The notes beneath the pieces were generated by a model. The model saw only the letters and a program-made list of their open reading frames with translations, was not told the DNA's origin and made no database searches. Positions 36,440-47,064 of a DNA stretch of 64,000 nucleotides are shown piece by piece; position 1 is the stretch's first letter, and each line of letters starts with the position of its first letter. Source of the DNA: Apostichopus japonicus (taxonomy: Eukaryota > Echinodermata > Holothuroidea > Aspidochirotida > Stichopodidae); NCBI RefSeq assembly GCF_037975245.1, contig NC_092568.1:15328501-15392500 (forward strand). The letters are read 5' to 3'. A program made the position numbers and the translations under genes.

Positions 36440-37580
36440 AGTGTGGTGGGAGTTCTTTTTCAAAGTAATCGATTCATGTCGGTAAAAGCCCTTTTGTTAT
36501 ATACAGTCATTGGCTTTGAAGAATTTTGAATAGCTAAAACCAGGCGCAATAAAATGTGTACTATCAAGGAATAGCAAATTCTTTGATTCACGGCCATGTA
36601 AGTGTTATTTTTTCACAAGAAATTTAATGGGATCGTTCTCCACCAACCACGGACAAAATGTTCTTTTACCAAGTTAATGTCGTACGAACCAGAGTTGAAA
36701 CCTATAACTGGAAGTTTGGATGGATAAGCATTAATTTTGTCTTAGAGGTCTTGTAAATAGTGTTGACGACGCCGGGCATTTTGCTCCAGTGTTTAACATA
36801 ACGCCTCAAATTCTACTTTGTCTGACTGTTTACGTGTTTCTCTCTTCCGGATATACGAACCGTAATGCTCTTTCAAGCGAAAGAAACTTTGTTCTGATAT
36901 TTCCGATAGGTAAGACAATACACTCGCTAGTATTATTTCCGGATCACCATCAGACACGAAACATTGCAGGTCTTCGTGGTCGGGAACATTACTGTATACG
37001 CTCACACTAAGTGGTACTTATTTTGCTTCCCACGCGAGTTTACTTTCTTTTCTAAAGCTTTGACTGTGGCCCCTTTGTGTTATGCCAAACACTTGAAGAG
37101 ACACAGATTGTCATCTTACCTGTGATTATTGTTTCTATGTCCAGGTTCACGGTGGCTGAATTGCTATTGATGAAGTCTGGTAGCCTCGTAGCACCGAGTT
37201 TGGGCGGGCGCGCTAATCGTACATGTTCAACAGATCAGTTGATTTAGGAAGGTTTAAAGGCTTTCTCGGTCGGTGACTAGAACAAGTTCCTTGAAGAATC
37301 GGTTATTACTAGGGGCATAGTAGTTTTGCATCTCACATGTTTCTACATTTCGCAGAAAAACATCCAAATCCAACGTTTATCGTGAAAGCCGTCGTTTGTT
37401 CTTCGAAAAGCTAGTTTGTTAACTGGACGAGTTCTTCAGTGGTCATCATCTGCAGTCGGAAATTAAAGTTCTGTCTCAGTCTTTTCACAGACTGTACAGG
37501 TGTTGATCGTTCCTCTACATCGTGTTTACGCTGGTGTCGTAATAAGGCATCACGTCTTGAGAAGGATCTTTGAAACGTCT
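36440..37580 (-). pseudogene. family-B DNA polymerase pseudogene (protein-primed, element type)
   Basis: Read on the - strand. Near 37570-37400 is a zinc-finger-like piece (RSFSRRDALLRHQRKH); near 37350-37270 EMQNYYAPSNNRFFKELVLV; 37005-36793 is an open linker segment; near 36690-36640 VIGFNSGSYDINLVKEHF, the exonuclease-domain motif with NSGxYD; and near 36560-36450 THFIAPGFSYSKFFKAN, then GFYRHE, matching the LAPGFSYxKFLKA and FPYE blocks of multicopy DNA polymerase B proteins in cnidarians and echinoderms. Several stops and frame changes separate the blocks, and the polymerase palm motifs are not found, so this is a truncated relic of a Polinton-like or related element. Confidence 0.6.
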
Positions 37581-38765
37581 TACACACATATTCTTACACA
37601 CGCATACACACACCCATACATATTTCACATGCCAAGATGATTACATAGATTCCTTTTACCTTTGGCAAGGAATCAATAAAACCAATGTGGGAGGGGTACC
37701 ACATTTATTTTGATGCCTTTCCCATGGCACAGATCAAGAAAAACTTTTGTGCAACCTCCCCTCCAATAAGCCACCATTGATCTGTCTGTGACCATAAACA
37801 CCATTGTGTCACAGTATGCAAATTGCACATATGTCCAGTTAATTGGTTCCACCAAAATATTTAATAATTTATATATCCCTGTCCTGCCCCAAACACCTCA
37901 TGACATTATTTACTCAACACTTCACTGTCTAGGGATTGTCTGAACACCAGCTTAGTAGTTTATTTACTCTACAAATAATGGTGGATAACAGGATAATTAG
38001 GTAAGGACAGGTTTATCTCCTTGGAGACAAGACCAGTAAGTGGTCATGGTGCATGGCTACTCAGTAAGATAAAATTGTATCTCTTGTATCCCACCCTAGC
38101 ATTCCCCATGGCACAAGCTTATTGGTGTAAATTGGGTCTACTTGGAATTAGTGGTTGACATATTGTATATAAGATAGGAGAATAACAAAAACTAGAGGGT
38201 TCTTGTACCCCATATGGGCAACATACAGATCAAATGTGACCTCTGTAAACAATTGCTTTCTCCAGTTATTGATATAACAAGTTTTTCACACGTTGACCTC
38301 TGTTGACAAGAAATGACCTTGGAACAGCACCAAAAATAATAGGGCTCTTGTACCCAATATTGGCAACATACAAGTCACATACGACCTCCGTAGACATGTT
38401 TGTTACCTCTGTTGACCTTGAAAGGGCACCAAAAACAATAGGTTTCTTGTACTCAATGTGGGAAAGCTACATGCCAAGTAAGACATTCGTGAATGTTGGC
38501 GTTCTTGAGCGATTACGAGCAGGTGCACCTCCACACACACACGCATGTGATCGCATAGATTCCTTTGGCAATTTAGTGTCATTACATGCAATCTGGTGCT
38601 AAATTAGTTATCTTTGGAAGTAAAATTTGTGTCCAAGAATCTATATTATATAAAAATTTCAATGGCTGGGGGTGGGCATGGCTCGACGACCAGCATGACC
38701 ACCTATATCGTTTTGCCAAGGAATGAAACAAATTAACACAGAGCCAAACAAGTCATACCTTCTAC
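37581..38765. other. non-coding stretch with dispersed repeat units
   Basis: Between the polymerase relic and the last visible exon of the gene at 38766. Three imperfect units at about 38195-38470 share ACCTCTGT(A/T)GAC, CACCAAAAA(T/C)AATAGG, TCTTGTAC(C/T)CAAT and GGCAACATAC. Any further 3' exon of the upstream gene would have to lie here or farther left; none is recognised. Confidence 0.45.
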
Positions 38766-41700
38766 CTGTGCAGTTCCTCTTGTGTTTTTTCAGCCTTGTT
38801 TCCGCTATCTCCTTGCCACATTTGAAGCACTCCTGCAATGTATCATCCTCAAGGGCTGCCTCCTCTATCTTCTGAAATGGAAGTAAAGAGCTTGTAAGTC
38901 TGTTTCCTTTATAATTTCTATGATGTGTCCCTCCCATTCTACAGTACCCTGTGTCACTTTCGTCATAAAATTTTCACTCCATATCACCCATGTACTCCCA
39001 AATCAAATCTCTTCAACATTTTGATCACCAACATTTTGATCACTCTTCCTACTTTTTTAGCAAAAATGTCCATTTTGTGATAAGAATTATCATATATAGC
39101 TATTATGAAGCTTCTGATAGGGATGACAGCTATAACAAGTGTATGTCCATAGCAAAAGATTGCTGCTTGTTCTGTCACTGCCATGTACAGATATGGTAAT
39201 AGAAATCTCTGATAGCATTACAATTAGCAGTCATTGTACGGTTTGGTAATTAAGTTTCCAGAATAGTGAACCAACAACTAACTAGGAGACATCGTTTACA
39301 TGAAAACCTTTTGGTTCAAGTCGGTAGCAGTTGAAGTGGGTAGCTATTAGCTGCTACACTAAAATCTTGGTCAAAACTGTTGGGACACTTGGCGTATAAA
39401 CAGAAATAATTCCTGTTATCGCTCTCCAAGTCAATAAGGAAGACGACCAGTATATCGTTTGGGATGAATTACCCCATCCCTGCTCCCCTGTTCAATGTTG
39501 TTTTCCTAAACCCAAAATGTTAAGACGTAAATACAGAATATTTTTCCAACATTGTAGGGGGGAGTGGGGTGTCCCAACGAGTTTTGTCCAAGATTGTAGG
39601 TGCTTTGTACTACTCGCAACATTGATAATTATTTAACTGTTCTTTTTAGACCAGTTCACTGATGCTGATTATCATATCAGATATCAGTTATTGGCCTGCT
39701 ACCAATTATCTAACAGATGGGCAGTCTAACTATTATCAAGGTGAAAGCTTTCTCATCACACCAAAATTATTTTCTTGTTCAATGAAAAAACGTCGGCAGT
39801 GACTTTATAGTACTCACCTCCCCTGAAAGGTCCAATTCGCACTGGATTGGTCTTAGGTAAACCTTAGCCTGGTGAACGATAGCCTTTACATTGCAAACAC
39901 TGTAACCACCACATGAGGGCAGAGGAATCACCTCAAAAATCTTTGTATGGCCTGGAGTGCGCAGGTACTCAAAACCTCCTCCAGCTTTCAATTTGGGGAA
40001 GATGGTGAAGAGGTGCTCCCTCAACTCACTGGCTGTGGTTGATGTATCCAAGGAGACGCTCTTTAGACCGAGGCCTGCTGATGCCAGTATTTTTTTCGTA
40101 AAGTCTGGAGGAATTTTTGTCTGCAAGAGATTAACAATAATGTACCATTAAATGTGTATCCAAAAGTACTTTATATTACAAATAACCCTTGAACACAGAA
40201 AACACACCAGAAACATTTGATGAGATACAAAAATAACTAACACACACACTCATAAAACCATGCACATCTTGTAAACATACACAAATTTACTGTACTGTAC
40301 ACAAAGGGTGAAAAAATAATGAATGGCACTATGTCCCCTTTAACTTTGAGGAGTTCATTTTACCCTTACAGACAGGAATGCGAAATTGTTTTTGATATGT
40401 CATGACTAAGACAAAAATCCTGAACATAACTGAACTTGAGGATTCATATATGAAATGATGATGCCATCATTTTGGACCTCAGGGTCATTTAGGTCATTTT
40501 GAAACAATAATAAGTCCACATTAATATTGTCTGTTCACCCATTTTTGCAATGATAAAATACCCTGTCATATAATCACAATGTTACAATTTGTGAGTGCTT
40601 GCCTTGCTTATTTGGATAAGTGTAAATGGGCCTCGAAGACCGTTGATTTTTCAATCCATGATGTACATGTGTTAAAATATGGTACAAGGTGATTAATTGC
40701 AGACATACTGTAGTTGACTTCTACCGAAATGTCAATTGTGGAAGGTCAAATCTAAAAAAGTATATGATTTGGAATGCTCAAATTTTGCATGACTTTCCTT
40801 CTCAGTTATATTCTGAAAAGGGATCTGACAATTTTATGTCAATTATATGACGATAATGACGATTATATTTCCCTACTAACTGCATTGCTGTCCCAAGTAT
40901 AACATATATATACTCACAGATGAAGGTGAGGCAAGACAAACAAATGTTATTGTGGTCAATGAATTCATTTTCTTCCTCTTCTTCTGGGAATAGGGCTGAA
41001 ACAAATTGGTAACAGCCATGCGAGTTGCATCTGCTGCATGGAGATGAAATAAAACAGATTTGAATTCTACATGATACTGTAACATTACCTTAAAAAATCA
41101 TGTCTTCCAAACAGCCAAATAAATACATTTTGTCAGTACTCATTTTGTACCAATAGTCTATTTGGAATGCATATTGTAGAATATGATAACAAATGTGAAG
41201 GTACATCAAAAAGAATCAAGAAATTGAAAATTATTCTAGTTTTTCATTCAACTGGAAATGAATGTGACAAATGAAAACGTGCTAAGAGATAGTCCTCAAT
41301 TTCGCAGTTTCATATCTTAAGACGGGAAAGAAACAACTCTTCTGAAAAGCCAAATTTGAATAGTTGACATGAAATGGCACATGCTGTACTGTGCTGACGA
41401 GTAAAGTAAGTCTTTTCAGTTACATTTAAGTTTGTGCAATCATATTTACTTCAGGGAATGTATGTTGCAGACAATCAGTAATGAAGAAACATTTTTCTTT
41501 CAAGAAATCACACATGTACAATGTTTTCATGATCCATGATGAGTCTTGCCTGTATATGCCACATGGTTTTTCATTTGATCATAATGAATACTAAGCCCCT
41601 GTATGATCTAACCAGCATGTTGTGGATACTACATGAAGTTCCATGTTGGTCAAACAATGTTTAAAATTCAACCCCAAATGACCTCCAAAATTATTAAGAC

Positions 41701-44161
41701 AAAATGTTGACAAAATGAAAATGTACAAAGTTTCATGTTGATCCAGCAGCATAAATTTACTATGTTGACCTTTTGTCAACATGGCTTGGATGATACTGTA
41801 TGCCACACAAGCTAATTGTATAACTAATGAATCTGAGAAGAATGAGAACTCATACACATAGTCAAGTCTCCCTCTCCGCTAATATTGTAGCTTAGGCACG
41901 TCAAAAAGTGAACATTGGAGCCAGACTGATGAAACACTATGTGCACAATAGTTACTTGATTAACAATAGAACAATACCCGATGTGCTGCTAGTCGCTTCC
42001 TCGATGCTGAGCATGTAGGCTCTACACCTGCTCACTAAAACAGCATGTCTGCCAAATCCTTCTATGCCAAGTAGCTGAAATTGTGCTGCATTCATTAATG
42101 TGGCAGCCTCCGGAGTAACCTGTAAAATTTACAAGAAAAGGTATATATAAGATACAAAAAATATCCAGACAGACATTGAATAAAAAGGAGAGCGATAAAA
42201 AGCAGAGTGCAGCCCACAAATGGCGCAACAGGTGAATGACTGACTGCACACCTGATTGCACATTTCTTTCAAGGCCTACTAAATCTTCCCCCCATTTGTG
42301 TGGTCTCAACGGCTTACCAGAGTTGTCAATGCAGCTCCCACATTGTGGAATACCATACCTCTTGTCATACATAATGCAATCTCTGTGGACATTTTAAAGG
42401 TCCACTTAAGATACCTTTTTAACAACCAAACTAAGAAATGTTTTTGTCCTTCGTATTTGTATACTTTTTATCACTTTGTTAAAATCCAGGGGAGTCATGG
42501 AACAACTGGATGATAGGGTGTAGGCCTATGTGCATGAAGTTTCTGCTCCGCCACACATTTACATAAGAAAATAGGGCAAGAACTTTTTTCTTCCATTGAC
42601 TTTGTACAGGGTCGCTGTTTCAAAACTTTCATTCCCATGGCCTAAATAGGGCCTAGGCCTACAGGTGAAAGCCAATCAGTCCAGAGTTCAATGCACAAGC
42701 ATCAACTGTTTTTTTCTTCTGGGAATTGCCAAACTTTAGCCTAGGTTTTGGGCCTATTATAGGCTTGGCTAGGCCCTACGTGTAAGTTGGGTATGCTATA
42801 TGACCTAAGCTAAAAGTATATTAAACAACGAAGTGATTATTTGCAGGGCAGCCCGGCGAATAATGTACACAGACACCTTATTCGCGGGGCTGTGACGATT
42901 TTGAAAATAGGTTTATTATTAGGTTTTGCTTTTGATACCAGTCAGTTTAGGGGCCTTGAAAAAGCCAACCTTCTGGGCCCAAATAGTCTTAGTCACTTAA
43001 TAAGCTAATTTTTGGAACCCCAGCAGTTCAATTTTAAAAGCTTATTTAAATGGAGCAATATCTTGGAACTCCCCAAAAGCCGACATTGCCTGAAAGCCAA
43101 TATGGTCAAGGGTGTGACACTCCCCCCCCCCCTTCCCACACCTTTACATGCAAATGAGCAGTCACTCTGCCAAAACAATGGTGAAAATGAGGGATGACAT
43201 TTTTTATGTTGGCGGTACTAATGCTAGACTGGTTCAATCTTAAGGCCCTAGGCTCCCAAAACCAATCCTAAAAGCATTAAGATAGGAATCCAAAAGGCCA
43301 ATAAATTCCTCAAAATATAGGGGCTCCCAATTAAGACTCTCAAAAAGATAGATGGTGCCCAAAAGCAAACTCGAATAGCCCCAAAAGTTACTGAGCCCGT
43401 TAACCCAGTCTAAGGCTGCCCTGTGAATAAGGTGTATGTGCATGGCTATGCGCAAGGCAGCCCTGCAAATAAGATGCTTGTGTCCGGCTGTTCGCAGGTC
43501 AGCCCTGTTAATAAGGTGTCTGTGTTCGGCTGTTCGCAGGGCTGCCCTGTGAATAAGATACTTGTGTCCGGCTATTCGCAGGGCTGCCCTGCGAATAAGG
43601 TGTATGTGTCTGGCTATTCGCAGGGCTGCCCTGTGAATAAGCCCCACCATTAAACAAGGTGCCCGAATACTGATGGTTCCCGAATACTGCGGACCTAACA
43701 ATACGTTCCAATATTACCGTAGCAACGTCTTCGTTACTTCGTTTAGTCTTCTTTGCCTTTCGTTCGGTAATCTGATAAGCTACGTTAGTACACTGCAACT
43801 ACTTAATCAGTTGTAGGAACTAGGCCTAAGCTTTGGTTGTTATTTACCCCTAAAATTCTGGTAAAAACAGTCATGTTTTTAAAAGGATATTATCGTAATA
43901 ATACTGTAGGCCTTGTGTAGGTATAGGTACGGTGTGCCTGCTCATAAGCGCTTGTTCCATATATCAAGGCCTAGCCTAGGCCTATAACGTTAAGAGCAGT
44001 AAACGGGGCCCATTTAGCAAACGTAAACTTGCAATGCATTGGTAGGCCTAACCTAGGCTAGGCCCTACCTGTTAAACATGACTCACCCCTTCTCTTTTGA
44101 ATTTGTCGATGATCGGCTGATCATACCCCAATCTGGCGAGGATCGCTTCCATATTGGCCAT
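38766..44161 (-). CDS. G2E3-like protein gene, five in-phase exons, 3' end not found
   Basis: Exons: 44161-44087 (MANMEAILARLGYDQPIIDK...), 42119-41978 (VTPEAATLMNAAQFQLLGIE...), 41033-40918, 40120-39818 (...GGGFEYLRTPGH...CGGYSV...), 38871-38766. All have AG acceptors and GT donors (GTGAGT three times) and all phases agree, giving 742 coding bases without a stop. The first two exons look like a SAM-type helical domain; the fourth carries GGGFEYLR, a VIPLPSCGGYSV turn and AKVYLRPIQCELDLSGE, typical of multicopy 'G2/M phase-specific E3 ligase-like' proteins; the fifth has CFKCGKEI...HKRNC, a CCHC zinc finger. The catalytic HECT region expected downstream is not seen. The family name is from memory. 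Consistent phases argue for a functional or recent gene; it may itself be element-derived. Confidence 0.7.
43410..43640 (+). repeat. 42-bp palindromic tandem repeat, about 5 copies
   Basis: Units of about 42 bp contain GGCTATTCGCAGGGCTGCCC followed by TGTGAATAAGGTGTATGTGT. The core TATTCGCAGGGCTGCCCTGCGAATA-like segment is palindromic in the best copies. A lone diverged copy occurs at 42846-42893. The array lies in the first intron of the G2E3-like gene. Open frames on both strands repeat NKV and AALR-like peptides and are artefacts of the multiple-of-three period. Confidence 0.85.
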
Positions 44162-44344
44162 GAACCTATAATACGATACGGCGCGATATACACGGTACGA
44201 TATGGGACGTAATATACAGTAGTCTACCGGTCATATGTGTTCGGAACGTGTTCTATTTCTGTGGTAATTGTGTTTCATTTGATTTCCCCGCTGCAGTTAG
44301 GGCACGTGCGCTCCATGTTCACATATTTTTCAGTGCAGAATAGC

Positions 44345-44455
44345 GCCTCAAAATCAATCGAGACAAACTTGATCGAGGCAACAAACTCGATCGAGGCAAC
44401 AAACTCGATCGAGGCAACAAACTCGATCGAGGCAACAAACTCGATCGAGACAACA
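44345..44455 (+). repeat. 18-bp tandem repeat, about 5-6 copies
   Basis: Unit CTCGATCGAGGCAACAAA, nearly identical copies with variants CTTGATCGAGG and CTCGATCGAGA at the edges. CTCGATCGAG is palindromic. It abuts the truncated LINE endonuclease fragment and lies about 180 bp upstream of the G2E3-like start codon, on the divergent side. Confidence 0.9.
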
Positions 44456-44479
44456 AAATACATTGCCCTTTTGGCGTTC

Positions 44480-45255
44480 CAAAAAAATTTAAATAGCTTC
44501 TAATGATTGTGGGTTTGATAGGAAGTTTATGTACACTTTTAAGCCCAACTTCAACAGCAGTATGATCACTATTTAAAATGTTATCAACAACACACACTTC
44601 AGTAAGTTCTAGGGCGGTAGTAAATACCAAATCAATAACAGTTCCGGCAGAGTGATCATCCAAGGAAGGGCGAGTAATGTAGTGACGAGTTGATCAAAAC
44701 CATAGTCATACATCAAAGCTGCAAGCTCCGCAGAATTCTGACTCGATTCATCAGTCCAATCAATGTTAAAGTCGCCACCCAATACAATCCCGGCATACCT
44801 CGTTGCATCGATTTTGTTCAGGCTTTCATCAAGGCGCATGAAAATATGTTGATCAGCATTAGGAGGCCTATAAACAATACCTATCAACCACTTCCTTTTA
44901 TTAAGAAGAATCTCAATCCATCGCAAATCAACTTCAGTAGATGCAAAACAGGGTTTTTGGATGGGCTCCAAGAATGATGCAATGGCTGCAAGAACACCAC
45001 CACCTCAAGTCCCACGATCTTTCCTGATAATGGTAAAATCTGAGTGAAAGCCGAGTTCACTGGTTTCAAAAGCTTCTGACAGCCAGGTTTCATTGATGCA
45101 AATAAGATAGTAGGAATGGCATGCTAAATGTGCTTGAAGATCATGGGCCTTCAACCGTAAACTACGGGCATTTAGGAAAATACCACTTTGGCCACGATTT
45201 CTATGGTTGATATGCGGCGATAAAATACTAGAGTTATCAAAATCTTCGGTAACTC
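44480..45255 (-). pseudogene. LINE endonuclease fragment
   Basis: On the - strand: FLNARSLRLKAHDLQAH near 45180, ICINETWLSEAFETSEL near 45080, IVYRPPNADQH, VLGGDFNIDWTDES (44760 region), then VIDLVFTT and NSDHTAVEVGL near 44560. These are the ordered motifs of the APE-type endonuclease of CR1-like LINEs (N-RSL, ETWL, YRPP, GDFNID, SDH). A frame change occurs near 44670 and the RT is absent: the fragment stops at the 18-bp array. It is a different copy and subfamily from the LINE at 26885-31440. Confidence 0.8.
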
Positions 45256-45548
45256 GAATTTATTGGCCATCGAAAGGAGTAAGCAAGTACACACTTCTGA
45301 CACACCACCAATTGTTAATAAAGTATATGCCATTGAGTATCGGGAAGGTCCAGGACGGATAGAAATCTACTAAAGAAAAGTTCTTGATGTCGGAGGTAAG
45401 CTTAACCTTTTCTCATTGAACTATACTCTCCTATGAATATTGTTTTCATGACGAAATAGGTTTACTGTGACTAGTGGGTCACAGTTTTGCCTAGGCCCTA
45501 CACAGTTCGTGTTTTTAGTGTCACACATGAACTGTGCAAGTACTGCAG

Positions 45549-45663
45549 AATGATATCTCTTCCGTGGAGACCCTGCCTGATAAAGAATTAGAAGAGTTTG
45601 ACCTACAACGGAGGAGGATCAAGCAGCTGGAGAGGGAAAAGGGAAATTTGCAGGCACAAATTG
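45549..45663 (+). CDS. possible coiled-coil exon
   Basis: Between TACTGCAG and TTG|GTGGGT there is an open exon-sized segment encoding SVETLPDKELEEFDLQ and RRRIKQLEREKGNLQAQI, strongly charged with leucines at heptad spacing. No neighbouring exon could be tied to it and I do not recognise the protein. It may be an internal exon of a coiled-coil gene on the + strand; the splice sites and composition are the only support. Confidence 0.35.
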
Positions 45664-46008
45664 GTGGGTGGCATTTCTTGTGGTCATGTAATTGCTATAT
45701 GAGCAATTTGTTTTACTGTAATGGTTGTGGTTTCCAACATTTTGGAACCATGACCCATTACTCCCAAAAATTTGGTTCATTATGTACCAAAAGTAATTAA
45801 TTCTCAGGTTGGGCACCACTTATTTTTGTAACAAAGCCCACATGTGGGATTATATGATTTTTTTTAAAAATTTGTTCAGTTTATACTCATCCCTGCAATT
45901 TATAATCTTTGCTCATTTGGAAATCTCGATATATGACCGTTATTGCGAAATTGTTGACGAGACCTCCGTGAACCGGTCAATGGTTCTCTCAATATTATGT
46001 CACCAGAT

Positions 46009-46975
46009 ATTGTGACGCCCGGATGAGCGTCACGTAAACGCCTCCGTACATGTTTGGTATCACTGCTGGAGTAGTTGTCGTACTTGTGTGTATTGTTCTC
46101 TGGGGGTCTGTTTGATCCAATATCATTTATATATATATAGTGAAATGTTGTAGTTTCACGTGCTATTTTATTCCTTTGTTTCCGTCTCCCTTTCAGCCGT
46201 CCACCTCTCGTGACAATAGTCTGGTTCCTCCGTAGCTATCTGGAATGTTCGAGCCACGCGAAGATTCGAGGTTTCGAATCAGTATTTGTATAAGGGCATT
46301 TGTAATTTTGGTTCTCAAGAGTGTGTTATTTTTATTGGTGATAGCCGCTGCTCAGTGAGGTCCGTTGGCCTGTTCGTTAAGTAAGTTGTATAGTGATCTT
46401 CCCGCAAGCAGGAACTCGCGAAAGAAGCCATGGAGGCTTATAGACTCGCAAGCTGACCGTAGCCAATCTCTCGGCACACATCCATTTAACGTCCATGTCG
46501 GGAAGTTGTTATTGAACAACACCCTTGCCAGACGACACACATTGCTGTCGGCGGGGAATCGAACCGGGGATCTCATGACTGGGAGACGCCGGCGTTAACC
46601 ACTAGGCTATACACTCTGCCTATAAGTTAAGTGTTCTTTTATAGTTTAGGGAAGTCCGAGTCCTTTTTCTTTTACTATTGTGGGCGTATTTCCCGGTTTG
46701 TCTGAATCCCTTTAAATTATTACTCTAAACCCATTAAAAGTTTGGGAACAGGGTGTTTGCGTCGGACGATATTATCGCTTCACCCTGCGGGATTATTTTT
46801 GTATTTGTGGCTCGAGGGTGGCCTCGTTTCGGGTTGAATTTGCCCCGAGGCAACGCCCCTACGTATTGTAGATTAGAACTCGTAAGTATACGTTTGGCCT
46901 CGGACTTCGCAGGTACGTCTCACTATTATTTACGTAAATTATAAGCTGAGATTTATGTGGATTTGCATTGTTATT
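46009..46975. mobile_element. possible LTR-like segment interrupted by a SINE
   Basis: GTGACGCCCGGATGAGCGTCAC at 46013-46034 is a terminal-type hairpin often seen at LTR starts; TATA-like sequence follows at 46126. Sequence of different composition (CpG-containing, GAGGCAACGCCCC) continues after the SINE to about 46975. No second LTR, primer site or coding region is seen, so this is weak. Confidence 0.2.
46325..46620 (-). mobile_element. tRNA-derived SINE
   Basis: On the - strand the head has a box A (TAGCCTAGTGGTTAACGCC) and a box B (GGTTCGATTCC) in tRNA spacing, 46618 to about 46545. The body follows (AAGGGTGTTGTTCAATAACA, ACTTCCCGACATGGACG, GTGTGCCGAGAGATTGGCTA), and the tail is A-rich (AATAAAAATAA at about 46330). 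The body resembles SINEs common in marine invertebrates. It is not a functional tRNA gene: the anticodon arm does not fold well and the sequence continues into the SINE body. Confidence 0.8.
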
Positions 46976-47064
46976 AATTCAATATTAGATAACAGGTTAA
47001 GGTGTCAGTTGGACAGTTTATTTCTTTCTCTCATTAACTTCTTTAGTGAATTAATGCCTATTGG

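Noticed and set aside
37673-37855. 60-codon - strand frame as a further exon of the G2E3-like gene
   Set aside because: No acceptor or donor in the right phase and no resemblance to the HECT region expected next.
43240-43798. Frames encoding NKV-SG or AALRIAGH repeats
   Set aside because: They are by-products of the 42-bp palindromic array; no splice or start context.
44319-44503. Repeat peptide frames (SIEATN / LLPRSS) near 44.4 kb
   Set aside because: They are translations of the 18-bp tandem repeat.
46545-46620. tRNA gene on the - strand
   Set aside because: Box A and box B are good, but the anticodon arm is poor and the sequence continues into a SINE body with an A-rich tail.
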